A DNA stretch of 64,000 bases, taken from the NCBI GenBank assembly GCA_024345305.1, contig BRON01000001.1, forward strand, positions 1,798,001 through 1,862,000. The letters run 5' to 3'. This document shows, in pieces, positions 1 through 11,226 of this stretch. Within the stretch, counting starts at the first letter, position 1, and the number at the start of each line of letters is the position of its first letter. The notes under the pieces are model-generated. The model was not told the origin of the DNA, searched no databases, and was given only the letters and a program-made list of their open reading frames with translations. The stretch is from Mrakia gelida (taxonomy: Eukaryota; Basidiomycota; Tremellomycetes; Cystofilobasidiales; Mrakiaceae). The translations under genes and the position numbers were made by a program.

Positions 1-1467
1 TCGACGAGTCAACGAAGAAGGGAGGAGTTAGCTCTTGGGATACGAGCGAGCGAAAGAGTTGTGCAGATGAGAGAAGTAGGGGAGCTCACATAGGTAACGA
101 GGAACAAGAACGAAGCCATCAAGGGGAGGAGTTGAGCTTCGCAGGTGAAGTAGATGAGCGAGGAGATGATGGTTTCGGTTCGTCGCCAGCCGTTTCGAGA
201 GCGGTGGAGGTAGTAGACGACTGAGAGATGGGAAACGTTAGATTGAGAGGAGAGGCTGGGAGAGAGATCGAGGGAGAGAGGATGATCGCTCACTGGAAGA
301 GGTGAGGATCAAGTCGCACGCGAGCGTCGTTGCTTTCCAACTGAGAGCATCGAAGAACAGAGTCAGCGGGCGGTTTAAAAAGAGAAGGACGGTACACGTA
401 CACGATCATGGTGTGGTTGAGAGTATGGAGAGCACCGAACACGGTCTATGAGAACGAGTTATGGAGTGAGGAGGGAGGAAGAGTCAGTTCGAAAGTTGGT
501 CGACGCGTTGAGAGAGGAAGGTCATACGAAGAGTTACGCACGTCGTCTATGTTCGTCGAGCCTGGCTGACAAACCAAACAAATATCAGAGGAGAGCAGTC
601 AGCCCATCGGTGTTTTACACGAAAAGTCGATGAAGACTCACCAGAACACCCGTCAAGACGGTCGATGCCAAACCGAGGGACATTCCAGCGAGGACGAGCA
701 AGAGTAAGAACCCAGCGAGAAAGCGAGATTTCGACAGATTGTAAACCTGGTGAAGAAAGAAGACTTGAGCGAGTCCTGTGGCGAGAGACTCGACGGTTTG
801 ATCGTCATGACCTGAGCGAGAGCGGGCGGCGGGGAGGAGACGCGAACCTGATTCAGCTTCGTTCGTCTGAGATTGATGCTTCGGGGAAACGAAGGATAAC
901 TCACGTAGAAGAGGCTGAAGTAATCGAAGCTGGAGAAGAAAACGAGAATGACTTCCACGTTGTAGGCAATCGTGGTTGCGGTCTGGACTCTGGCGAAGTG
1001 GACGAGTTGAAAGTCAGCGTCCGTCGAGACGAAAAGAGAGAAGACGCGACTGAACGGATACTGACATGTTGAGCGCGACAAGGCTTCCCACTAGGCTCTT
1101 GATGATTAGACGATCCTTCTTGAAAGTCGTGCTGAGAAAGAGGTGAGGGCAATAAGGAGAACGAAGCGAAGCTCAGGTCTGAGTCTCCCGTCGACAAACA
1201 ACTTCAGCTCTTCTTCCCTCGACCAACCCTCACGAGTACGTACAAGCCTGTTCAAACCAGCAAGCCCAGCTACATCAGTACTACTACAGTCGGATCTCGT
1301 CCTCGAGGAATCGGAAGAGGACCCACCATGACCATCATAACGCCAAAGAGGATATTGTCCGCCGAAGTCGACAGTTCGATGGGTGAGAGACGGTAGGCTC
1401 GTTCCGCTCCAGACATTTTTCCTAGCTCAGGAGGGTGCGAGATTGGTGTTGATATTGAGGTTGACAT
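1..1467 (-). CDS. DUF6534-family seven-helix membrane protein, 3' end cut by window edge
   Basis: The minus strand holds a chain of short membrane-spanning exons with GTGAGT/CTGAC/CAG borders. Recognisable blocks in order are a first helix (NILFGVMMVMV), a segment KDRLIIKSLVGSLVALNM, a helix around VEVILVFFSSFDYFSLFY, a helix after YNLSKSRFLAGF, and the hallmark YYLHRSRNGWRRTETII followed by another helix (ASFLFLVTY). The motif YLHRSR-x-G-x-R-x-T-(D/E) before the last helix is typical of the basidiomycete DUF6534 family, integral membrane proteins of unknown function that are usually present in many copies. The start is placed at the ATG at 1465-1467; an internal ATG at 1414-1416 is also possible. 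A probable 14-nt exon lies at 1234-1247. The C-terminal cytosolic tail lies beyond base 1. Family assignment is good; function is unknown. Confidence 0.75.
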
Positions 1468-1881
1468 GAGGCCATCTGCTTGGAAGGAAGTGGTGAGAGT
1501 TGGAGGTGAGGGTTGGGAAAGGGAAGGGAGACTAGAGCGAGATCGGTCGCGTCTGAAACCATCCGAGATCGACGCGAAGAAATGCACCCTTTTCGCTTCA
1601 CTTTTCCTCCGAGTTGACCGAAGACGACGATCGATCGAACAGCGCAGACCTGAGAGATAGAGGTGAAGTCAGCAGGGGAGAAGGCTGGGAGTAAAAGAGC
1701 CTTGGGGACGATGGAGAGAACTCACCGTCGCGTCGCGTCTCGCTCGAAGTCGTTCCTCTCTTGACCCCTCCTTTCCCAGGACCCAAGATACTCACATCCA
1801 AAGAAACGGATGATCTCATTCCAGTGAAGAAACAAACGGAAGCGTACGTACTAAAACTAAGCGATCCCAGTCCCGCCACGC
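1468..1881. other. Intergenic, DUF6534 gene to lunapark gene
   Basis: This gap separates two minus-strand genes and should hold the 3' end of the lunapark gene and the promoter of the DUF6534 gene. No supported coding exon was seen. Confidence 0.5.
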
Positions 1882-4072
1882 TCATTTCCCTTCTTCATCT
1901 ACGTCCATCCCTTCCTCCGCCTCTTCGAACTCGTCCGACTCCTCCTCAACCACCACCTTCTTCTTCCCATTCCCACCCTTCTTCGAAGCAGCCTTCTTCG
2001 ACTTCACAGGCGTCTCAACCTCCCCGAGATCCGTCGAAGTTGTCGACTGAGCGAGTTGATGAGGAGTTCGGATGGACGAGGAGGACGAGGAGGTGGAGGC
2101 TGGGAGGGAGATGGAGGCTGGGTTGGGGTTGAGACGGGAGTTCGGGGAAGGGTTGAAGTGAGAGCATTTGGGGCAGATGTATTCTGTAGACGTGAGCGCG
2201 AAGGGAGAATGAAAGAGGGTGCGGAGGTCAGATGAGGGATAGGAAAACGACGACGACTCGAGAGAGAAGAGCGAAGACAACTCACGCATCTCACTCCACT
2301 GCTTCTCCTCCACCAATCCATTCCAGGCGAAACACTTCTCGCACACCAGGGCAAACTTGCTGAAGTTGCCTCCAGCCCGCGAGGTCGAAGGATCTTCTCC
2401 GAGGACGGCGTCCGCGAGACGATCGTACCACTGCTTGACGGGAGGAGTTGGAGGAGCGATGGGCTGAGGGGCGAAGGGAGAGGAGGGGAACTGCTGTTGT
2501 TCTACGTTGGTGAAGCGACAGATGAAGAGCAGGTGCGAGGAGGAGAGGACGAGACGAGTCAGTTTGTTCGAGGAAAGAAGGGCGAGGGAAGGAGATCGAG
2601 CTCACGAGCGTTGAAAGGAGTCGAAGGATTCTGCTGCTGCTGGACCATCGAGCCAGGAGGATGAGGAGTTCCACCACCGAGAGGACCCGGAGCGAGAGGT
2701 GAAGAAGGATTGCTGGGGTTGCGAGGCGCTGGGGAGGGAGAGCCTGCTGGCGAGGAGGGAGTCGAGATCGCTCGTTGTCGGACGTCAGGTGGCACAGGGA
2801 AGGCACGTCGGCGAAGGGAAGAAGGATCCTGAGGGTTGGCCGATCCAGGCACCTGCTGAGGTCCCTGTAGTCAAGGAGAAAGAACAGCGAGGGTAAAGTC
2901 AGCCTCGAAGATCGCGTCGACGTGGAAACAGGCGAATCTCCTCCACGATGTAAGTGGGCTGAAGAGAGCAGTAGATGATGGGCGAACCTTTCCAGCTCCA
3001 GGACCATCGTCGTAACGCTCGAGGAGGTTCTTGGTGGTGTAGTAGTTGGTCTTCTTCTTGATGTCCTCGATGGTCGTTCGTTGTTTGATTCGAAGGTCGC
3101 GAAGTTGCTTCTCTGGAGGAGAGGTAAGAGCGAGGGAGGGAGGGAAGATATGTCAGCGAGGCCAGATGGATCTAATAGAGATTCCTTCGTGAAAATGAAG
3201 AGTCTAGCAGAGCCGAGACGCAGAGTCGGGGAGGAGCAGGGGAGGACGATGAGCTCGGCGTCGCAGCTCCTTCCCTTCGTCTCTGCCCAGATCTGAGAGT
3301 CCGAGCACACAAGCGACCACGGTATCCCAGCCCCATCTTGCTCTCACCTCCGCGAAGCCTCAGCTGCTCTATGCTGCCGCGAGGACGAGCAGCTGGAGGA
3401 TGAGAGCCTGCTCGTCATCGACGGGGTCGACGCCTCCTGCTCCAGCTCCTTCCCTTCGTCGCCGCTCGTCTGAGCGTGAAGACTCACCTTCGTAGGTCTC
3501 CTGTCTAGTGTACCACATCTTGACAATCCTCCTGATGAACATGATTCTGTAAGAACGAACGCGCGAAGGAGGAGGATCGATCAGCTTCTCGCCACCACTT
3601 GACCGAAGGAGGATGTTGAGCTCGAGTCGACTGACCCGAATGGTCCCACTACAGCTGGCAGAGCAAGAACGATGACTCCTCCCAGCCCATCCTCCCACGA
3701 AGACTCCTCTCCATCCTCCTGCGATCCTCCGAAGCCGATGAGACCAAGAGGGAGCACGTTGAGCCACCAGAGAACGGCGTACAGGAGCCAGGATCCAAAG
3801 GCGTAGACGGTGAAAAGCAACGTCGTCCTCCGTTCCCTGAGCTTGATTTCAGATAGACGTTGCTGCTTGTCTTGGATGGCGGTAGAGAGTTGTTGTAAGA
3901 GTGACTCGAAGTCGATGTCAGGCTTCTGGAGAGGCGAGAGACAAGTGGAAGAGGGAGGGGAGGGAGGGGAAGAAGGGGAAGGAGAAGGAGATGTTGAGCT
4001 GACAGCGGTTCGAGCAGGACAAGAACGGCGAAAGAAGAAACATACCTTCCTGAACCAATCTAGGATGGCCAT
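1882..4072 (-). CDS. LNP1: Lunapark family ER junction-stabilising protein
   Basis: The product is a lunapark (Lnp1) protein, which stabilises three-way junctions of the ER tubular network. The start exon MAILDWFRK is followed by a coiled-coil block (DFESLLQQLSTAIQDKQQRL), a hydrophobic pair (TTLLFTVYAFGSWLLYAVLW and GLGGVIVLALPAVVGPFG), then FIRRIVKMWYTRQETYE and a second coiled coil ending in KKTNYYTTKNLLERYDDG, the classic lunapark signature. A long Pro/Ser/Gln-rich linker leads to the C-terminal zinc ribbon CEKCFAWNGLVEE...EYICPKCSHFNPS, with all four cysteines present (C-x2-C and C-x2-C, split by an intron). The tail is Lys-rich then acidic, ending MDVDEEGK. At least seven exons were traced. 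The cytosolic zinc ribbon is known in this family to drive dimerisation. The gene looks intact. Confidence 0.93.
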
Positions 4073-5762
4073 CGTCGTCCTGATTCAAGAGGGAGCGAGG
4101 ATAGGTCGAGAAAAGGGAGGAAGGGAGGGGCGATGGAAGCGTTGAAGGTCAACAATCGAAAACGAGAGCCGAGCTCAGCTTTCCCTTCTCGCTCCTTCTC
4201 TTCCAGCGGCCACCACGACCATATCAGCGTCCTCGTTGATATCCAGATGCTCCAACAGCCTCTTCAGACTTTCTAGTCTCTCTCACTGAGAGAGAAAACC
4301 TTCGACAGCGCCGCCAAGAGCAGCCTCTCGCCACTGATCTGCCGACTTCGACCTCTCGCTCCCCGAGGCTCGTCCTTTCCTCGATCTGTTTGGAAGCTCA
4401 CTCCTCTCAAGCCGAGCTCGGCATCTCTCCCACTCCTGTACATACCGAAGCATCCAGTTCATTCAGTCTCCACCCACCCACCAGACCGCTCCTTCTCGCC
4501 CTCAGCCGCTCTAGAAGTCGAGGGTTCATTCGGTGAGTCGTCGACTCAACCTCCCTCCTCTCTTCCTCCCATCGCATCTGGAGATAGACCCGGTCAGTTT
4601 GCTTCCAGTTGCGTCGAAGACCGAGGAGGGCTCGCTTCGATACCTGTCGTGAGCGTAGACCTTGTTCTCTTCTACGGTTCTGCCATTGATCTTTGCATCC
4701 GAGCCCCTGAAACTCTTTTCTCGTCGTTGCCTCACCCTCTCCTTCAGGTCCCTTTGTTGGGCCGACGTACAGGGACCAAGAATCTTCGCATATCAACCTG
4801 TCTAGCGCCGAGTAACGGCGACTTACCGAAGCAAGCTAGAATAGATCGGAGAAGCTGTCGATGGGGACGACGCGTCCGACTTCGTCGGTTCGTCGTTCTG
4901 CCTTTTCTTTCTCTCGTAGATTTCAGCGGTGATCTCGGTCTTGCTCTCGAGGTTTCTGGACTCTCACTTGTGAGACCAGGGTCCAAGATCCCCGGGTGTC
5001 GGGTCAACTTCAACGAGAAGTCGAGAGTCGCGTGCGAGAGAAGGGTCGAGAGGAAGAAGAAGAACTCGACGTTCCCCTCGTCCTCCGCCCACCCTTCTCC
5101 TTCCGCATCACAGTCTCCATGGATATTTCGGCCTTCTGTTTACAAAGCGTGGGCGCCGGTGCTGAGTGGAAGGGTAAAGTCGTGCCAGAATCAGTCGACG
5201 CCGCTCCTCGCGTCGTCTTTCGTTCAGCCCTTCGCGAGCCAGGTCTGCCCTCGACTCGCCGCAACTCCACTCCCGACTCTCCTCCAGCGCCTATGTATGT
5301 GCGTGTTCTTTCGGGTGCTTATTTTCTTGCGTTGCACCGAAGGTGGGGATGGACCAGACCCTGGAATTGTTTGGTTTTGAACTTGAACGTGTCCCCTTTT
5401 TCCCACTTCACTTCATCTCCTTCGCTCCCCTGTTCGCATCCTGTCGGAAGACCAAATTAAAAAGCTCGTCCAGCCTCTCTGAACCTCTGATTCTCTACCA
5501 CTCTCTTGCGCTGCTGAAAGGACAGTCGAGATGCTCAAGGCGAGTCGTTTGATTGCTTTCGTTTGTTTTTCTCCGCGTTCCCACAAGGTTGACTCGTTGT
5601 AGATGCGGAAGAAAGCTCATATCGTCCTCTGAAGGTCTTAGCTTAAGGTTTTCCTTCCCCTCTTTTGATTGGCGAGGCGAGGTTCGTTACTCGGCTCATG
5701 GAACGAACAGAACGACACTAACAGTGGGCGTTGACTGACGAGCCTGCCTCGACCCCCGAAAA
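4073..5762. other. Divergent intergenic region, lunapark / Zn2Cys6 regulator
   Basis: About 1.7 kb between divergent start codons. It is pyrimidine-rich on the plus strand with several intron-like GTGAGT/CAG borders, so it may contain 5'-untranslated exons of the downstream regulator. Open frames such as 4649-5380 show no recognisable domain and were not called. Confidence 0.45.
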
Positions 5763-7838
5763 ATGGGCGCAAAAAACCTCAACGCCCATCCTCCTCCTTC
5801 CACTACTGCCACACAAACCATCCTTCTTTCTCCGCTCCTCCCCTCTTCGATGGTATCCACTCGAGGTCGTCAATTCTTTGCCGGTTCTCCCCCGTCTTCA
5901 AACGCAAACCCCATCACCTCTGCTCTTCCCTCCTCCCTCCTCCCCTATCCTCCTCCTCCTCTTCCCCCCCACCAGCATCTCCAACACTATCCTCTTCCTC
6001 AATACCTCGCGAACAACTCAGGTCCTCGTCCGTCCACCTCAGCAACTCGCCCATCGTTTCAATCGAGCGGAGGTCGCGTCGTCGTCGAAATTTCTCGATT
6101 GACTCGAGGCTCGTCCCTCAACGAGGAGGAGGGTCGGATTTCCCACGAGGTCTACCAGCAGTCGGAAGGAGCGCTTTTGAGCACAGCCATCTTGAATCAA
6201 TCATCGAACGAACAGTCTTGCTTCAGCAAATCTGGACGACGTCGCGGATCCGCATCACCTCTTCTTCTTCTCAACCACCTCCCACCTCCTTCACCTTCCC
6301 TTCCCTCCTCAACCCACTCAATCACACCTCCCCTCTCCATTACTCCTCTCCCAACCTGCAACCCTACCCTCCCTCTTTTGCCCATCGGTTGCAGCGACTG
6401 GACGTCGGAAAATCCTTTCTCATCCTCTTCGGAGAAACGAAACAACCTCGCTAAGCCGGTGGAATATCTGCATATCCAATCAGCGGACGAGACCCGAACC
6501 CGACAGGTGGGCGCTCGGTTCCCTCCCTCCCCCTTTGATCCGTTCGACGTCGACGTGTGCCTCTCTCGTTCTCGCTCGATTTATTGCCCTCAAACACTGA
6601 CTTGAGCTCCTTTCAAACACCCAGGCCTGCCAAGCTTGCCGAATTAGGAAGTCGAAGGTGAGTTTTAGATTTCTCCGGTCTCATGAGGCTTGTCTCAAGG
6701 AAAACAAGGAAAGACCGTCCGTGATTGGACGACGCGTCGTCTCGAACTACGCTTCTCGGATCTCAAAACGTTAAAAGTGACCCGCTCAATTCTTCTCTGC
6801 CTTCTCCACACCTCTATCTCCTATCAGTGCGACGGTCAAGACTCGTGTATTCGATGCGAGAAGAAGGGACTTCGCTGCGTCTACATCAGTCCTCAGGCTC
6901 GACCTCGACGAAGAGGGAAGGGATCCGTCGGCGGTCACTCTCGAACCTCCTCGTCCTCCTCATCCTCCCACTCCTCCCTCTACATCAACGACATCCTAAC
7001 ATCTCAATTCCATCTCACTCCCTCGCCTCTCACACCGAATCTGGATCAGCGAGTCGACCGCTTGCGAGGGGAACGCTCCGATGGGCTTTGGGGAGAAGAG
7101 GTCCAGGGGTGGAGGAACGAGGTTAGGAGCGAGCAGCCAGGAGCAGTCGTCGATATAGGGGGATGCAGAGTGGTCAAGGAGGAGAGAGGGGCTGGATCGT
7201 TGTCCTACGAGCTGGAGGAGGAGCGTCGTCGTCGTCGGTTCTCATCAAACCCTCACCCAACCTCACCTCTCGCCTCCCTTCCCCTCAAAACCTCTCGATC
7301 AACATCTCCATCGTACAACTACTCCCAATCTCAACGATCCCGCAACTCATACCCAACAGGATCCTACGGTCAAACCTTCCAACCTCGACCCCGTCCAACT
7401 CAACAACAACACTACTCCAGCACTCCTCCCCCTCCCTCTCCCTCTCCAGTCTACCCATCATCACTCCACTCTTCTGAATCCCAACCCGGCTACTACCTCG
7501 TTGCAGTCCCATATCGAAACTCCCCTCTCCACTTCCCTCCCTCCTTCGAGTCCCAAACCTTCCACCCTCAACCGGACGCGTCGTCGCTCGACGGCGGCAA
7601 AGTCTCCTCCAACTGCGCCTCCCACTACCCTCAGGATCCTCGTCAGACCTACGAATACCCGAATCCCTACCTCCCAAACATTCAGGAACCCTCGCTGAGA
7701 TCGAACTTCGGATGGGAGAATGCGTCTTCGTCGTCGTCGTCGCGGTCGAGTTGCGGAGGAGGAGGATCGGAGCTTCTCACGCCTACCCAACCGGCTTGGG
7801 AGGAGGATCAGTGGTCGAGGATGGGCTACTCTGGATAG
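5763..7838 (+). CDS. Zn2Cys6 fungal-type transcription factor with late zinc cluster
   Basis: Three exons were traced: 5763-6506, 6625-6657 (33 nt) and 6828-7838, giving about 595 residues. The zinc cluster is C-QA-C-RIRKSK-C-DGQDS-C-IR-C-EKKGLR-C, matching C-x2-C-x6-C-x5-C-x2-C-x6-C, followed by the basic stretch RPRRRGKG. It should bind DNA as a nuclear regulator. The tiny middle exon carries the first two cysteines and the intron falls exactly before the third. Unlike most family members, the cluster sits near residue 250, after a Ser/Pro/Leu-rich low-complexity region; the remainder is also Ser/Pro/Tyr-rich and no fungal-specific TF domain was seen. The start could instead be the ATG at 5850 (MVSTRGRQFF). 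Targets are unknown. Confidence 0.85.
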
Positions 7839-8895
7839 GAGATCTTCTTCGATGAGTGAGTTTCTTCGCTTCCGGAAGAGAGGCAGAGGTCTCGTCGATC
7901 GATCGAACTAACGCGACGCGACTGCTCTTCTTCCCTCAGCGCCCGTCACGTTTCTGCTTCACGTATGTAGACTTAGTCATGTAGCCTCCTTAATCCACTA
8001 TCGCTTCCTTCCTTTATATCTAGTCGCCTACCTTCTCTCGTCGCTCGCGTTCTCGTTTTGTTTTTGTTTTGCTTTGCTTTGTTCTCGTTTCGTCGCTTCT
8101 TGTCCCTTGCTGTTCTGCTTTACCTCTCTCAATTATCATTGTCTTGGTTCTCTCTCCATCCGAAACAGTCCTTGTCGTGTACGTGAAAGAGGTGAAGAAG
8201 AAGCGAGACGGACAGTTCGTGCGAGAGAGGAGAATCAAGCTCACCCAGCCGCCCGCCCCTCCTCCGTTCCTCTCCTCCAGCGAAAGCTCAGAACGACTCG
8301 TCGAGATGCTGATATTTCGAGATGTTACCTGCTCTTTTCAACGAATCGAGCCGTTATACCAAATTTTTCAACTTCGGCGCTGGGAAGCAAAAACAACGAG
8401 GGTTTTCGAGCGCCTCTCTTCTCCTCCAACCTCCTCCTCCTCCCTCCCTCCCTCTTTCCTTCCAGTCCCAACCTGCCTCGGAACCCGCCTCCCTAGTATC
8501 GTTCCTGGTTCTCCATGAAGGGGAGTGCGGCCGTCATTCTCATCACGTCCTCTCCTGCTCGTAAGCCAGGTTGAAACAGGCACGACGTTGCGGTGAATGG
8601 AATCAATCGAATCTTGGACACCTCTCCGTCTGCTCGATGGTTCCTACCCTCCCTTCCATCGGGGCGGGGATGGGAGTGTAGATCGGAAGTGGCATCCTGT
8701 ACAAGCTAATTATCCTGACCATATATCCCTTTCTTCACCAGCGACCATCACCTTCCCTCCCTCGCCAGCTTCACCTCTTCTCCCCCTTCCTTCGAGCTCA
8801 CCTTCGTCCCTTCCTTCTCCCTCTTTTCCTTCCCTCTCTGTCCTCTTCTACCCCCCATCCTCTCGACCTTCCCATCTCACACGACCCCCTTCAAG
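7839..8895. other. Intergenic, Zn2Cys6 regulator to cyclin-like gene
   Basis: About 1.06 kb, T/C-rich, holding the 3' end of the regulator gene and the promoter of the cyclin-like gene. No gene supported. Confidence 0.45.
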
Positions 8896-10651
8896 ATGCT
8901 GGAATACATCTCCTCCGACCTCGACTTCGACCTCGACCACCCTCTTCCCATCTCGTTTCAAGCTCTCCTCCTCAGCCCTCCCCAAACGCCTCGCTCCCCC
9001 ATCCGACCTCCCTTCCAGTCACCCGTCGTTCGGTGCTCCCTCTTGACCCCTCTTTCGACCCCTCAACCTCCTATCGAACCTCGAAAGGTCACGAAAAGCT
9101 ACCAACCTCCCGAGAAGCTCTCCTTCCGTTGGCCGCCAGCAGCACTCGGAGGAGGCTCACCTCTCGTCGTTCAAGCTCTCCCGCCCATCCCGAACCCGCC
9201 CTCGACTCGTCTGGACCTCGACGTCAACGACAGAGCTCAGATGGACGACTTGATGAGGATGGAATGCTCGGAGGAGCACTGTGGTGAGTCCAGAATCATC
9301 CTCGAGTAGAAGGGAAGGCGAAGGCGGAGGGAACGCTCGAGCTCACCGTTCCTCTCGTTCCTCGGTTTCTCTCCCTTTTTTCGTCGTCCTCATCAGCTAT
9401 GGCAGCAGAAGTGGTTGGAATCATCATCCCGGCCGTACATGCCCCTACCGCTCCCGAAGCGGAGAAGCTCAAAGCTTCAACGGACCAGGCTGCGCACCTG
9501 TCCAGAGCGTTCGCGAGGTGGACTCAACTCTCACGACACCGTGTGAGTTCCTCGTTCGCTCGTTTCTACCTACCTCACGATTTGAGAACTAGGCTGACCA
9601 TCTATTCCTTGTTCTTCTTTCTCCGGAGCAGCTCTGCACTCTCATCTCCTCGATGGTCCTCCTCGAACGTCTCTTCGCTCTTCACCCTCAATTCAACTCA
9701 GCTGGTTCGTTCGTTCGCTCGATTTGCTGGCTTCCTCGCTCCTCTACTCCTCTCACAGCACCCACTTAACTCAAGTCCCTCTCTTTCGTCTTGCTGCCGT
9801 CCACCAGCCATCCAACCCGACACCTTCCTTCGACTCAGCTTCGCGTCGTTCCTCATCGCGATCAAGGCTCACTCGGAAGGCTCCGCTCAGAACGCTGGAT
9901 TCGTTCGACACACTCCCTGGAACCTAGTGAGCATCGACATGATGGAGCAGGAGTTCCTTCACGCTTTGAACTTCGACTTCTACGTCTCCAGCGCCGAGTG
10001 AGTTCTTCTCCTTTCCGTCGAGTCGACCGTCGTCTCTCTCGTCCCGTCTTTCCTTTCGCTCCGTTCTCGACAAACCACTGACCTCCACTTTCTCTTGCAC
10101 TTGTGGACTCTATGCGAACAGGTTCCTCCATCGAGCCTCAGGTTTCTGGACGTCTCATCTCCAAGCTCAACAACACCAACAACTTCAAGCGCGACGAGCA
10201 TCGGCTCCCGACCTCACCACCACCACCTCTCTCTCTCTTCCAACTCCTCCCCTCGCTCTATCACCACCTCCCTCGATCGGGAACCTCTTCTTCGCTCAAC
10301 GTCGCTCTGGTGTGGACGAGAAAAGATGGAAGGGAGGAATCGTGCACTCGCCTCGTGCTTCGGGGAGGCGGCTGAGCGAGGTCCTCGGCGAGGACGAGAT
10401 GACGGTTTGGAAGGATGGGAGGTTGGAGAGGACCGAGAGGTGGCGGAGACCCACTAGTGCTCATGCTCCGAAGAAGGGAAAGGGAACGAAGCTGAAGAAG
10501 GAGGAGTCAAGTCGAGGTCGAGTGAGAGTTCCGTCGAGGAGGTGAGTTTCGTCGCGTCGTTCGTTCGTCCAAGAGCTCGTCGACGAAGCCCAGTGTTCTG
10601 ATCCCTTCTTTGCTCTCGTGCTCCGATCAATCAAACAGGGACTCCTTCTAA
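8896..10651 (+). CDS. Cyclin-like (Pho80/PCL type) regulatory protein
   Basis: Exons join in frame from ATG 8896 through a Pro/Ser-rich N-terminus (with LDLDVNDRAQMDDLMRM) to a helical core: MAAEVVGIIIPAVHA, RLCTLISSMVLLERLFALHP, DTFLRLSFASFLIAIKAHSE and DMMEQEFLHALNFDFYVSSAEF. The pattern of a core helix with a small-residue run, then 'lxxsfxxFliAxKaxsE' and 'lnxxExeFLxaLxFdxyVs' is that of the cyclin fold, and resembles Pho80/PCL cyclins, which activate a cyclin-dependent kinase. The C-terminal part is basic and Ser/Pro-rich (RRLSEVLGEDEMTVWK), ending RRDSF. The last exon is only 13 nt (10639-10651, stop included). The CDK partner cannot be told from sequence. Alternative: a divergent cyclin of another subfamily. 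Confidence 0.62.
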
Positions 10652-11226
10652 ACCTCTCAGGCCACCCTCCCTCTCGCTCAACATCACCCTCTTCGCCCTC
10701 CGACTCGTATCAACACGCTTCCGTTTCTTTCTCTCTCTCTCTCTCTCTCTCTCGTCTTCGTTTTTCTCAACATACACGTATCATCTGTAGCATCGTTTCT
10801 CTTCGCACATACACGCACGCACTCACGAATCCCGTCCCTTCTCCAGTTCCCTTGCTTTTTTTGCTCGACGTTGATCGTCGAGCTCGTTTCCCTTCTTTGC
10901 TTTTGCTTCGTTCTCCCTCGCTTGCTTGCTTGTACGTTTCATCTCCCGCTTCTCATCATACACGACGGTTCCAGTTACACCTTTTACCTTAGCAATCAGA
11001 TCATACTGCTGCTCTGATGCGTCGCGGAAGAGAAACAAGAAAGGCGCCCGACGTGACTCTTCGCAGAGTCGGACGAGGCCGTTTGAAGCAGCTTCCGCTC
11101 TTGCTCTTAGAGGCTGACATATTAGAGAGATCGATCCAAGTGGTCGACGATCCAACATCGGTTACAAGGTAACGAGGAGAACGAAATTATCAACTGGAAC
11201 TGGCGCGTCGATTGCCTCCGCCTCCC
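10652..11226. other. Convergent intergenic region with CT microsatellite
   Basis: This gap lies between the stops of the cyclin-like gene and the RlpA-like gene and probably holds both 3' ends. Apart from the CT repeat at 10731-10753, nothing was recognised. Confidence 0.5.
10731..10753. repeat. (CT)n microsatellite, 23 nt
   Basis: Uninterrupted CT dinucleotide run just after the stop of the cyclin-like gene, likely in its 3' untranslated region. Confidence 0.95.

Noticed and set aside
4649..5380. 243-residue plus-strand open frame
   Set aside because: No domain, irregular composition and intron-like borders inside; it looks like chance in a promoter or leader region.
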